DNA from: Bacteroides sp. GM023
GTDB taxonomy: Bacteria > Bacteroidota > Bacteroidia > Bacteroidales > Bacteroidaceae
DNA length: 64,000 nucleotides
Direction of reading: 5' to 3'
Assembly (NCBI RefSeq): GCF_014750685.1
Contig: NZ_JAAXGE010000011.1
Coordinates: 118,097 to 182,096, forward strand
Part shown: positions 36,743 through 45,109 of the stretch, piece by piece
Layout: each line of letters begins with the position of its first letter
Numbering within the stretch: the stretch's first letter is position 1
Notes under the pieces: model-generated
The model's input: only the letters and a program-made list of their open reading frames with translations
Told to the model about the DNA's origin: nothing
Databases searched by the model: none
Position numbers and translations under genes: made by a program

Positions 36743-38254
36743 TTAGATTCTCAGCACACCTTTATGCAGTCCGAACTCTTTCCATTTGCTGATAGGGCGG
36801 TTGTCAGTCGTATTACCCTTGTTCTCTTCAAGATTCATCAGGTAGTCCATATAGGCGGCAATCATGGCTATGTTTTCAGAACGTTCGCTGGTGCGCATGA
36901 TGCACTGTTGCAGATACTCGCCGTTCTTGGCAATGAATCCGGTGTCGTAATGTCCTTCCACAAAATCGGGAGTATCCATGATGGCGCGCAGGTAACTGAT
37001 ATTATTCTTCACTCCGGTAAGCTTGTATTCGTGGAGTACGCGGCGCATACGTTCGATGGCATAATCACGGTCGGTTGCCCATACAATCAGTTTACCTATC
37101 ATCGGGTCGTAGTAGATAGGTATTTCATAACCTTCGTACACGTAGCTGTCGATACGTACACCGATACCGTTCGGTTCTGTAATCTGCTTGATGATTCCCG
37201 GACTTGGCATGAAATTCATTTCAGTATCTTCGGCGCAAATACGGCATTCGATGGCATGTCCGCGTTGCTGTATATCTTCTTGTTTCAGTTGAAGCACCTG
37301 TCCGTCGGCAACCTTGATTTGCTCTTTCACAAGGTCTACACCTACTACTTCTTCCGTAATCGGATGTTCTACTTGCAGGCGGGTATTCATTTCAAGGAAA
37401 TAATAATTGCGGTGTTTGTCAACAAGAAATTCGATGGGTCCCGCTCCGATATAGTTTACTGCTTTGGCGGCTGCCACGGCTTTTTCTCCCATATCTTTCC
37501 GCAATTCGGGAGTGACGAATACCGATGGCGTTTCTTCTACAATCTTTTGATTACGACGCTGAACGGAACATTCGCGTTCGCACAGATGAATAACATTCCC
37601 GTGCTTGTCTCCCAGGATTTGGAACTCGATGTGATGAGGTTCTTCTACGAACTTCTCCAGATAAACGGTGTCGTCACCGAAAGAAGAGAGAGATTCACTT
37701 TTGGCAGTCGTATAGGCTTCTTCCACCTCTGCTGCACTGTGGATAAGGCGCATTCCCTTTCCACCGCCACCCATAGAGGCTTTCAGCATCACCGGGTAGC
37801 CGATTTTGTTGCAGAGCTCTACGGCTTCTTCCACACTTTTCAGATTTTCCTGTGTTCCGGGCACGACGGGCACTCCGGCTTCAATCATCTTGATGCGGGC
37901 GGCAATTTTGTCTCCCATGGCTTCCATTGTTTCCGGGTCGGGCCCGATAAAAATAATACCTTCTTCCTGACAGCGTCTGGCGAAGGTAGCGTTCTCGGAC
38001 AGGAAACCATAGCCCGGATGAATAGCATCTGCGTGGCATGCTTTCGCCACTTCGATGATTTTTTCTATATTCAGATAACTTTCTTTAGATGCTGCCGGCC
38101 CTACACAATAAGCTTCGTCTGCATAGAGCACGTGCTTTGCAGTCCGGTCTGCCTCGGAGAATATAGCGATACTCGTTATTTCCATCTCCCGGCAGGAGCG
38201 CATCACCCTCACGGCAATTTCACCGCGATTGGCTACTAAGATTCTTTTTATCAT
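36743..38254 (-). CDS. Biotin carboxylase subunit (AccC-like)
   Basis: A 503-residue ATP-grasp enzyme that carboxylates biotin with bicarbonate and ATP. The N-terminus KRILVANRGEIAVRVMRSCRE, the glycine-rich loop MLKASMGGGGKGMRL, HIEFQILGDKHGN and NTRLQVEHPITEEVVGVDLV are all diagnostic. It is the first gene of the three-gene carboxylase operon. About 150 nt of leader separates it from a cobalamin riboswitch, so B12 level should control the whole operon. Confidence 0.95.
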   Translation of the reverse strand: MIKRILVANRGEIAVRVMRSCREMEITSIAIFSEADRTAKHVLYADEAYCVGPAASKESYLNIEKIIEVAKACHADAIHPGYGFLSENATFARRCQEEGIIFIGPDPETMEAMGDKIAARIKMIEAGVPVVPGTQENLKSVEEAVELCNKIGYPVMLKASMGGGGKGMRLIHSAAEVEEAYTTAKSESLSSFGDDTVYLEKFVEEPHHIEFQILGDKHGNVIHLCERECSVQRRNQKIVEETPSVFVTPELRKDMGEKAVAAAKAVNYIGAGPIEFLVDKHRNYYFLEMNTRLQVEHPITEEVVGVDLVKEQIKVADGQVLQLKQEDIQQRGHAIECRICAEDTEMNFMPSPGIIKQITEPNGIGVRIDSYVYEGYEIPIYYDPMIGKLIVWATDRDYAIERMRRVLHEYKLTGVKNNISYLRAIMDTPDFVEGHYDTGFIAKNGEYLQQCIMRTSERSENIAMIAAYMDYLMNLEENKGNTTDNRPISKWKEFGLHKGVLRI

Positions 38255-38404
38255 ACTTTTCTAAATTAAGTACATACATATTTATGCTTTCCCACCTTGC
38301 GGACACAGTCCACCCGATGAAAACACAGTGTTTTTTCAAATTGAGCTTAACAAATGATATCTTTTTCTCCTAACCCACGAGGTGAAAAAACGGTTACTTG
38401 ATTT

Positions 38405-38575
38405 GGCAGGTCTTCTGACTGACTTCTGTCTTATGGCGCCTTCCCAATGATAAATATAAACATCAGTGGCATGAATAAGTTCATTCATAAGACTTTGAAC
38501 AAAGTTTCACAGCAGCGGGACTGTCCGGGATTTACACCCGATTCCCTATTAATCGTCGTCCGTTGGCTACGGATT
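38405..38575 (-). promoter_or_regulatory. Cobalamin (AdoCbl) riboswitch
   Basis: Read on the minus strand, the region has the conserved parts of the B12 riboswitch in order: TTAATAGGGAATC, GGTGTAAATCCCGGACAG, CCCGCTGCTGTGA, the B12 box GCCACTG (plus coordinates 38464-38470), GGGAAGGCGCC and a terminal CAGAAGACCTGCC. It lies in the leader of the biotin carboxylase operon, which starts at 38254. The family represses expression when adenosylcobalamin is bound. The roughly 150 nt between aptamer and start codon, with a short AAAACAC/TGTTTT-type hairpin, would hold the expression platform. Confidence 0.95.
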
Positions 38576-38592
38576 TCGAACCAAAATCGGGG

Positions 38593-38600
38593 CAAAGATA
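38593..38600 (-). promoter_or_regulatory. -7 box driving the riboswitch and acyl-CoA carboxylase operon
   Basis: Minus-strand TATCTTTG directly upstream of the aptamer; transcription would begin around 38586 and read through the riboswitch. Confidence 0.65.
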
Positions 38601-38748
38601 AATAAATCTTGAATAGAATGTTCTTTTTTTGCACGAAAGTTTCATTTTTGTGCAATGTAACTACTGGAGAAACCTTTTTTCTTTTAAACTATTTCTCTCT
38701 TGATATTGTTAAGTTTTCAATTATTAATTAAAAGGGAGATTTACCAAT

Positions 38749-39072
38749 ATGAAAGAGAAAAAAATTGCTCGTGAAGAAAGAAATCAAGAGAAGTTGGCGA
38801 ATGGCGATTGGGTAATGGCAGAGTTTTATGCTACATGGTGCCCTCATTGCCAACGTATGAAACCTATTGTTGAGGAGTTCAAGAAACTGATGGAAGGAAC
38901 GCTTGAAGTAGTGGAAGTAGATGTCGACCAGGAAACCGCTCTTACGGATTTCTATACGATTGAAGCAACTCCGACATTCATTCTTCTCAGAAAAGGACAA
39001 CAGCTTTGGAGGCAGTCCGGGGAATTGACGCTGGAAAGACTGGAAAGGGCTGTAAAAGGGTTTAAATCCTGA
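38749..39072 (+). CDS. Thioredoxin-family protein, cytoplasmic
   Basis: A 107-residue single thioredoxin domain with active site WCPHC (C31 and C34) and the cis-proline loop EATPTF. There is no signal peptide. The middle residues Pro-His resemble DsbA or glutaredoxin-like sites more than the usual Gly-Pro of thioredoxin 1, so it may be more oxidising. GGGAG lies about 12 bp before the ATG. It is divergent from the B12-controlled carboxylase operon, with no shown functional link. Confidence 0.9.
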   Translation: MKEKKIAREERNQEKLANGDWVMAEFYATWCPHCQRMKPIVEEFKKLMEGTLEVVEVDVDQETALTDFYTIEATPTFILLRKGQQLWRQSGELTLERLERAVKGFKS

Positions 39073-39141
39073 AAAATAAGTTTTGAATGGAATACCTGCG
39101 AAAGATATGCGCCACATTGTTATAAAAGAGATTCTATAAAT

Positions 39142-39180
39142 AAAAAATCCTCTGCAAAATTAAATGCAGGGGATTTTTTA
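39142..39180. terminator. Bidirectional terminator
   Basis: Arms of about 14-15 bp (39142-39155 and 39165-39179, one wobble) with A and T tracts on the two sides, between the thioredoxin gene and the convergent pncB. Confidence 0.92.
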
Positions 39181-39200
39181 TGGCAATATACTTGCTGTTA

Positions 39201-40376
39201 TCATTGTTTTCTGTTTAACCGTAACTCATATAGGCAGGCTTGTACCTCTTCCGGGCTTCCGGTATGTTTTCCTTCATCATCAGAAAGTTTGATACATTCT
39301 CTCCACTCTTGATTGACATTCATTTTACACTGCGTCAGTTTCATTACGATATTCGATGGCTCAAATCCGGTATCATTGGTCAGATTCGTGCCGATTCCGA
39401 AGGAACAGCGGATTTTATTTTTGCAATATTCCTGAATTTCCAATGCTTTTGTAAAGTCAAGGGCATTACTGAAAACGATTGTTTTCGTCGTTGCGTCAAT
39501 CCCCAGTTCTTTGTAGCGGGCAACTAACTTATCGATAAACTCAAACTCGTCACCGGAATCGCATCGTACACCATCGAATAATTTAGCTTGTTTACGGCTG
39601 AGGTTACTAAGGAAAATGCCGGAAGTGTAGGTATCGGAAAGTGCGATACCTAAATCACCGTCATATACATTCACCCAATTCTCGAGTGCCATATAGTTGG
39701 CATGCTTGTATCCGAATTGCGCTCCATGAAACATGAACCATTCGTGAGGATGGGTACCCATCATTTTCATTCCATATTTCATTGCAAAGTAACAGTTGGA
39801 AGTTCCGGTACAATATTGGGCTGTCTCGTTCAACCTCTTAATTACAGTTTCCTGTACGTCAATAGAGAATCTTCTTCGTGTACCGAACTCTGAAAAACGA
39901 AGCTGATGCTGATTGGATAACTCTACCTTTTCAGCTAGCTTGCAAAGAATCCCGTTCATATCGGCTACATTGCCGAAGAATCGGTTTTTGATTTCAGAGA
40001 CAATAGCAAGAATGGGCACTTCGTACATAGTGACTTTATATAGAAAGTCGGTGACCTCGATATGGAGATGGTGAGCTTCATTCAAATGAATATCAATCTT
40101 ATTCGGGTCGAAACGGAAAGACGATAACCACTCCCAATAAACTCTCGGAAGGAACCGGCAATTTCGTGTCATATATTCCAGTTCTTCTTCTGTAAGTTTT
40201 AGTTGACTAAGATTATTGATTTCTGTTTTGAGTACATTCAAAAAATCTTCGGTATATTCAGTGTCATTTCTGTCATTGAAGCTGAAGGTTCCCATTGCGT
40301 AGGGGAACAGTTTGATATAAGCATACGATGTGGTAAACTTATAAAGGTCAGTGTCCAATAGTGTCCTAACAATCAT
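39201..40376 (-). CDS. pncB: Nicotinate phosphoribosyltransferase
   Basis: A 391-residue enzyme of NAD salvage that joins nicotinate to PRPP. It begins TLLDTDLYKFTTSYAYIKLFP and contains FGTRRRFS, GTSN and MGTHPHEWFMFHG, with H211 the probable phospho-histidine. SDTYTSGIFLS and VRCDSGDEFEF bind the sugar-phosphate. It is monocistronic. Confidence 0.95.
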   Translation of the reverse strand: MIVRTLLDTDLYKFTTSYAYIKLFPYAMGTFSFNDRNDTEYTEDFLNVLKTEINNLSQLKLTEEELEYMTRNCRFLPRVYWEWLSSFRFDPNKIDIHLNEAHHLHIEVTDFLYKVTMYEVPILAIVSEIKNRFFGNVADMNGILCKLAEKVELSNQHQLRFSEFGTRRRFSIDVQETVIKRLNETAQYCTGTSNCYFAMKYGMKMMGTHPHEWFMFHGAQFGYKHANYMALENWVNVYDGDLGIALSDTYTSGIFLSNLSRKQAKLFDGVRCDSGDEFEFIDKLVARYKELGIDATTKTIVFSNALDFTKALEIQEYCKNKIRCSFGIGTNLTNDTGFEPSNIVMKLTQCKMNVNQEWRECIKLSDDEGKHTGSPEEVQACLYELRLNRKQ

Positions 40377-40512
40377 TCCATTCGTTCTTTATAGTTTATA
40401 ACGCTGTAAAGTTAGTATTTGTTGAACAAAAGAAGGGTTTAATTGCTGATAATTGTTCTTTATCTCTATTCAGAAAATGTAAAATCTCTCTTTTGATTAA
40501 TATAGCAAATGG

Positions 40513-41043
40513 TTAATAAGTCAAACCGATTTTCAGCGTGATGGAGTGGTGAGATAATTCTTCTTTAAATTCAGTGTGGAAGTATTGGTCTGTGTATTTC
40601 TTTAGCCGTTCCAGTTCCTGAAGCTCATAACCCAGGGTAAAATTCATTTTTAGTTTCCGGCTGATACTGAATTGCGCTCCAACGGAAGGCGAGAGGTAGA
40701 ATCCGCCATTTGCTTTTTTAGAAGTGGCAAATGAGCCGCCGATATTACATTCCAGATAAGGTGTCAATTTTCTTGGCTTGATGATATTAAATTGTGCACT
40801 GGCATATAACGGAATAAGTAGCTTTTCGTAAACAGACAACCCGCTGCCTGCGCCTATTACGAATCGTTGATTAATGTGATAATGGGCTATGAGTTGTCCT
40901 GTAAAAGGAGTGCGGGAAGGTTGGCTCATGGATATTCCTGTGCCTGCATATGCGGTATAAGAGAAATGTCTCTTGTCCGTCTGACCATTAGCGTAAACCA
41001 TTATAAAGGATAGCAGGATGGCTGTTAATATGACTTTTTTCAT
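40513..41043 (-). CDS. Small outer-membrane beta-barrel protein
   Basis: 176 residues with a signal peptide (ending ANGQT) and alternating amphipathic strands typical of eight-stranded barrels. The C-terminus ends ...LKIGLTY, with the terminal aromatic needed for outer-membrane assembly. It is the last gene of the TetR-lipoprotein-barrel operon, 22 bp after the lipoprotein gene. Confidence 0.8.
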   Translation of the reverse strand: MKKVILTAILLSFIMVYANGQTDKRHFSYTAYAGTGISMSQPSRTPFTGQLIAHYHINQRFVIGAGSGLSVYEKLLIPLYASAQFNIIKPRKLTPYLECNIGGSFATSKKANGGFYLSPSVGAQFSISRKLKMNFTLGYELQELERLKKYTDQYFHTEFKEELSHHSITLKIGLTY

Positions 41044-41065
41044 GATGAAATTCGGATATAATATA

Positions 41066-41791
41066 TTATTGTATATCTATGGTGATATTCTTGACGATAT
41101 TCAGTGCCGTTGTAAGTGAAGAAATATCCGTAGTGATAGCACCATCGCTGCCGTCCGGGCTACTATGTCCGATAAGTTCCGCTACGAATTTCTTTTCACC
41201 TGAAGTCAGGTCGATTTCCGCTGCATAGACTAAAGCCGGCTGCCCACTCCCTTCTTTTCCGCCGGAATAATTAGCGTCACCCTCTTTAGCAACCTTAGGA
41301 AAAGCTTCATTGAAATCCGTTGAATGATTGATTTCTATTTTGACTATAAACTTCTTCAGTTTTCCGGTTGGAATCATTTTTACGTTAAAACTACCTTTGG
41401 GAGTCGCTCCAGTGATACCATCCGTTACCGGTGACTTCTTGGTTGGCAGGTATAAACCATCATCGTACTTTATTCCACGCTGGTGACACCAGTGGGGCAG
41501 GGCTTCTTTTCTTCGGTTACCGCCGGAAGCCTGCCACGATTGAGTGGCTATTTTATGTGTCACATAGACAGTAGACAGATAATGTCCTTCCGTATCTTCT
41601 GTCCAAATCGCAATCTGCGGTGGATTTTTTATATTAATACCTAAGAATAGAGGGAAATCATGTAGCCATTCTTCCCCCTTTTCGATAGAAATTTTGAGGT
41701 CGTTGCTGTTATATTCTACTAAATCCTGATTGCATCCGGTGTTGATAAGTAGAGAAAGGAATCCTATTCCCATAATTGTCATTTTATTCAT
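41066..41791 (-). CDS. Periplasmic or surface lipoprotein (DUF2271-like)
   Basis: 241 residues with lipobox NTGC near residue 20. The central part (QIAIWTEDTEGHYLSTVYVTH, then WCHQRG and SPVTDGITGATPKGSF) resembles DUF2271 proteins, some of which occur beside iron or flavin reductase modules; assignment is by recall. It lies 10 bp after the TetR gene in the same operon. Confidence 0.6.
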   Translation of the reverse strand: MNKMTIMGIGFLSLLINTGCNQDLVEYNSNDLKISIEKGEEWLHDFPLFLGINIKNPPQIAIWTEDTEGHYLSTVYVTHKIATQSWQASGGNRRKEALPHWCHQRGIKYDDGLYLPTKKSPVTDGITGATPKGSFNVKMIPTGKLKKFIVKIEINHSTDFNEAFPKVAKEGDANYSGGKEGSGQPALVYAAEIDLTSGEKKFVAELIGHSSPDGSDGAITTDISSLTTALNIVKNITIDIQ

Positions 41792-41801
41792 CTGATTAAA
41801 T

Positions 41802-42401
41802 TTATTTTTGTAACCAAAGTTCTACTAATAGATTGATACCTTCTTCTAATTCTTCCCACCCGCTTTCTTGCTGCAATTTAAGCCCGTTGTAAACTTGGCA
41901 ATTCTCTTCAAGCAATGCCAGATAGCTAATGGCTGCCGTGATGATAGAAGCTAGGGCGGCAGTTTCCTTTTTCGGATGCTTTGAAAGTTGGCTGACGGCA
42001 TCTATCAGCCAAATACCTTTTTCCTCCCGTTTGTCGCGTAATTCTTTCACGAATTTGTTATCTGTTGAAAGTTCCCAGCGATATAGGCGTTTCAGGGTAT
42101 AATTCTCCCGTAACCGGGTGATTTGTCTTTTGAATGCTTGCTTAATAAAATCGACTAAGTGTTCCTTGTCCGGAAGTTCTTCGTTGAAGTTAATCCAATA
42201 ATCATTTTGTTGGATATAGGCTGCTATCAATCCATCCAATGAATTGAAATAGCGGTAGATAAGCATTTTGGATACTTTCGCTTTGGCGGCTATTGCATTG
42301 ATGCCCAATCCCTCGAAACCGCTTTCTTCGATGATGTCATTGACGGCTTTAATCAGGGTAAGTTCCGTTGCCTGCCTGTTTTTGGTAATCTCTTTTTCCA
42401 T
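41802..42401 (-). CDS. TetR-family transcriptional regulator
   Basis: 199 residues with an N-terminal HTH (LGINAIAAKAKVSKMLIYRYFNSLDGLIAAYI). It is the first gene of a three-gene operon with a lipoprotein and a barrel protein. Its own promoter region carries a 12-bp inverted repeat around the -7 box, so autorepression is likely. Confidence 0.9.
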   Translation of the reverse strand: MEKEITKNRQATELTLIKAVNDIIEESGFEGLGINAIAAKAKVSKMLIYRYFNSLDGLIAAYIQQNDYWINFNEELPDKEHLVDFIKQAFKRQITRLRENYTLKRLYRWELSTDNKFVKELRDKREEKGIWLIDAVSQLSKHPKKETAALASIITAAISYLALLEENCQVYNGLKLQQESGWEELEEGINLLVELWLQK

Positions 42402-42415
42402 ACTTTTATGCTCTT

Positions 42416-42455
42416 GTTACTGGTTGGTCACAAAGATATGTTTCCTATCGGTAAC
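42416..42455 (-). promoter_or_regulatory. TetR operon promoter with straddling inverted repeat
   Basis: The -7 box TATCTTTG (minus, 42431-42438) lies inside an inverted repeat with 12-bp arms, GTTACTGGTTGG (42416-42427) and CCTATCGGTAAC (42444-42455); nine of twelve pairs match. This is a typical layout for a TetR operator that blocks its own promoter. Confidence 0.65.
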
Positions 42456-42622
42456 ATCAAGAGAAAAAGAAATTTTTTTATGTGGTTAGTTTTGGCTTGA
42501 AAGAGAGTGATGGGATAGGGGTGGTTGAAAGGGAATCATGCGTTGAGTTATGCGATGCAATCATTAAGTTGTGGCAATGCATCATTTAAGAAACTGCGTT
42601 GTATAAATGAATTATTCAACCT

Positions 42623-42712
42623 GCTATTCAGTTTTCGTTTGACAGTTGTTGAACGAACGCTTGACTTATGTTAAACTATCGCTTGACAACTGTCAAACGA
42701 AAACCGAATAGG
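42623..42712. repeat. 27-bp near-perfect inverted repeat with 36-bp spacer
   Basis: Arms 42623-42649 and 42686-42712 match at 25 of 27 bases. The spacer holds further CGCTTGAC and GTTTGACA-like words. It lies in a 373-bp gene-free stretch between hdhA and the TetR promoter. There is no T run, so it is not a classical terminator; it may be a processing hairpin or a miniature element remnant. A shorter GATGCA...TGCATC repeat lies upstream at about 42553-42582. Confidence 0.85.
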
Positions 42713-42774
42713 CAACGGAGAAAATAATCTATATGAATGAACATCTTATTTGTAGTTAATAAGACGCTTCTTTC

Positions 42775-43554
42775 TTATGATAACTCCACTGTCGGGTTAT
42801 GGACGGTCAAACCACCGTCTACAACGATTGTTTGCCCGGTGATATAACGTGCGTCATTCGATGCCAGGAATGCGATTGTTGCAGCAACATCTTCGGGTTC
42901 TCCTAAATACGGCGTGGCACATTGACCGAGGAATATATTACGGACATCTTCGTTCAGATTGTTTAAGGCGGCGGGGGTGAGAACCAGTCCTGGAGCTACG
43001 GCATTGCAACGGATATTTTTCTTTCCCATTTGGGTAGCGATATATTTCGTCAGGTTGATAACACCCGCTTTGCTGGCACCGTATAATGTACCGTTGGCAT
43101 CGGCAGTAAGCCCGCTTATCGAAGCTACGTTGACAATGTTTCCACCGCCATTGGTTGTCATAATAGGAATGACCTGCTGAGACAGATACATCGTACAGCA
43201 AAGATTGAGATGAAAAGCTTCATCAAAATAATTAATATCCAACTTTTCAATATTCAGGTCACGTTTGGGGTCGGTTCCGCCTACGTTATTAATCAGTACA
43301 TCTATTCTTCCATATTCATTCATGGAAAAATCAATCAACTCTTTGCAACTTTGAAGTTCGGTAGCGGAGAAATAGACGTGGCGTACGTCTGCTCCTGCAT
43401 GAGTGAGTTCGGCGGCGAGCTGTTCTGCTCTCTTTTCAGAATAATCGGCGATGACTACTTTACCGCCTTCGGAGACAATGCGGCGCGTGGTTGCTTCGCC
43501 AATACCACCGGCGGCACCGGTGATGACAACTACTTTATTATCGAATCTGTTCAT
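42775..43554 (-). CDS. hdhA: 7-alpha-hydroxysteroid dehydrogenase, SDR family
   Basis: A 259-residue short-chain dehydrogenase. Cofactor motif TGAAGGIG (residues 12-19), D37 after strand 2 favouring NAD over NADP, NNVGG, and catalytic S145, Y158 and K162 (YGASK). Length and sequence closely match the Bacteroides enzyme I know as 7-alpha-HSDH, which oxidises the 7-alpha hydroxyl of bile acids such as cholate to the 7-oxo form. It is monocistronic on the minus strand. Being an SDR, other alcohol substrates cannot be excluded. Confidence 0.88.
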   Translation of the reverse strand: MNRFDNKVVVITGAAGGIGEATTRRIVSEGGKVVIADYSEKRAEQLAAELTHAGADVRHVYFSATELQSCKELIDFSMNEYGRIDVLINNVGGTDPKRDLNIEKLDINYFDEAFHLNLCCTMYLSQQVIPIMTTNGGGNIVNVASISGLTADANGTLYGASKAGVINLTKYIATQMGKKNIRCNAVAPGLVLTPAALNNLNEDVRNIFLGQCATPYLGEPEDVAATIAFLASNDARYITGQTIVVDGGLTVHNPTVELS

Positions 43555-43710
43555 ATATAGGGAAATTTGATGGTTACCTTCAGTTATAAACAGATGGCGG
43601 AAGAATTTGTTAGGCTGCGTAAACTCTCTTTAATACGAGAGGACACCCGATTCGAAAACTTTTGCATCTCGTTCAGTTTTTCACCCTGATTATTTAAGAA
43701 AACTGTTAAA

Positions 43711-43824
43711 TGTTAATGCCAGACTGCTTATTTGTTAATGCGCTCCCAATTCTATTAAACCATGTTATAAGATAGGCTGCTTTGCCCCGAAAATTTGGAG
43801 ATATGCAGAAAGTCCGTATCTTTG
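43711..43824 (+). promoter_or_regulatory. Control region of small RNA locus A: twin TGTTAAYG boxes and full promoter
   Basis: TGTTAATG boxes start at 43711 and 43733, 22 bp apart. The second is 61 bp before -33 TTTG (43794-43797). A 19-bp spacer leads to -7 TATCTTTG (43817-43824). Every one of these distances is kept in locus B. Confidence 0.8.
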
Positions 43825-43830
43825 CAATGT

Positions 43831-43897
43831 GTTTTTCATAGTATTAGATTTAAGGTTAACAAAAGATTGGCTGTCTGGGATAGATAGCCTTTTTTTA
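43831..43897 (+). ncRNA. Small RNA A (candidate), about 65 nt
   Basis: It starts just after the -7 box and ends in a hairpin GGCTGTC-N7-GATAGCC (43869-43889) with seven T. The 30-nt core 43841-43870 is identical to 45124-45153 in locus B. The terminator stem differs between loci but still pairs, which supports a real RNA. No frame worth calling. The RNA points at the 3' end of the convergent DUF1848 gene, 31 bp away. Confidence 0.8.
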
Positions 43898-43928
43898 TGC
43901 TTATAAGTCCCGAATAAATGACGGAATC

Positions 43929-44867
43929 TTAAAACAATGAATATTGATTATCTCGCAGACTTTTCATCTCCCGTTCTTTCACTACATCATCTTCCGACAA
44001 ATGCCCGATAAGTAAAGGGGAATTTTTATCATGCTTCTTCATATTGTATGCCGCGGTATTATAATTGCCTTTGATGGCATAACAGTAAATGCATCCATTG
44101 AGACAACTCTCATAAGTGCCAATATCAATACTTTCGATACAGTTGCAGACAGTACGCTGATTTTTATCTTTCCTGGCAAGGATGGGGCAGCCGATAATTC
44201 TTTCTATCAATTCCTTGTCGATACATAGGCCACTGGGAATATCCAGATGTCTCAAATCGACTTTAGTGGTGCATGTGTCTAATTGGATAGACGGATACGC
44301 GTCTATCGTTTTTCTGAAAGAAACAGCTATTTCTTCAATCTCTTCTTTCGTCAAGGGTTGGATGTTGAACTGTCCTACTGCGTTACGGATATGCTGGTAA
44401 TGGTCGATAAATCCCAACATACATTTCTCGGTATGGTCTTTGAGTCCGTCGGCAATCCGGGCGAATGCTTCCTGATGGAAAGCAACATTGTATTCCTCAT
44501 TAGTCAGTATCGGGTCATAACGCCATATTACCTTTTCTCTGCCAATCTTATCCGAAAGCCGCTTGAAGGTGTCTATCCGTTGGCTGACAGACGGCAGGTT
44601 ATTTTCTAATTTCTCACCGTAGGAGTTGAGAGTGAACTGAAAGTAATAGTTGTAATCCTGTAACTTATCCAGCCTGTCAATCATCGGAGCGGGATTCTTT
44701 GTCCAAAACACGATGCAATCTACCACGGCAGGGTTTAGACTGACCTTGCTAATCGTTTTAGGATTGAAAGGATTGGGGACTAGCACATATCCTTCTTTAA
44801 TCCGGTTGAAAAACCATTGCGAATAAAAAGCCGGAATATCTGTCCGGCGGCTGGCACTAATTATCAT
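43929..44867 (-). CDS. DUF1848 family protein with C-terminal CX3CX2C cluster
   Basis: A 312-residue protein. It begins MIISASRRTDIPAFYSQWF and has FWTKNPAP and IWRYDPI, typical of DUF1848. Three cysteines in CLNGCIYCYA (C255, C259, C262) form the CX3CX2C spacing of radical-SAM clusters, but near the C-terminus instead of the N-terminus; C241 and C243 lie nearby. A [4Fe-4S] radical-SAM-like function is inferred; the substrate is unknown. It lies between the two paralogous small RNA loci. Confidence 0.85.
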   Translation of the reverse strand: MIISASRRTDIPAFYSQWFFNRIKEGYVLVPNPFNPKTISKVSLNPAVVDCIVFWTKNPAPMIDRLDKLQDYNYYFQFTLNSYGEKLENNLPSVSQRIDTFKRLSDKIGREKVIWRYDPILTNEEYNVAFHQEAFARIADGLKDHTEKCMLGFIDHYQHIRNAVGQFNIQPLTKEEIEEIAVSFRKTIDAYPSIQLDTCTTKVDLRHLDIPSGLCIDKELIERIIGCPILARKDKNQRTVCNCIESIDIGTYESCLNGCIYCYAIKGNYNTAAYNMKKHDKNSPLLIGHLSEDDVVKEREMKSLRDNQYSLF

Positions 44868-44990
44868 ATTTCAAAGTTACGGCAAAAACAGTTGAATTGC
44901 AATACTTTCGGACTGAAAAAAAGAACAAATGGTACGAATGAGGGGAACGTGTTATTTCTTTGAATTATGATTGTGAATGAATATGTTAAA

Positions 44991-45104
44991 TGTTAACGTG
45001 AAAAGTCTAAAATGTTAACGCGAATCGGAGAGTATTAAACCGTGTTATAATATGCCCTGATTTTACCCTGAAATTTGCTATTTACCAGAAAGATAGTACC
45101 TTTG
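44991..45104 (+). promoter_or_regulatory. Control region of small RNA locus B: twin TGTTAAYG boxes and full promoter
   Basis: TGTTAACG boxes start at 44991 and 45013 (22 bp apart). The -33 TTTG is at 45074-45077, again 61 bp after the second box, followed by a 19-bp spacer and -7 TACCTTTG (45097-45104). The whole region aligns with locus A at a constant 1280-bp offset without gaps. Confidence 0.8.
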
Positions 45105-45109
45105 TAATG

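Noticed and set aside
36734..38239. 501-codon plus-strand frame over the biotin carboxylase gene
   Set aside because: It is antisense to a gene with clear diagnostic motifs. Its residues are Phe/His/Cys-rich in the manner of a shadow frame and it has no ribosome site or family.
42623..42712. Invertible promoter
   Set aside because: The 36-bp spacer is too short to carry a full -33/-7 promoter and no recombinase gene is nearby.
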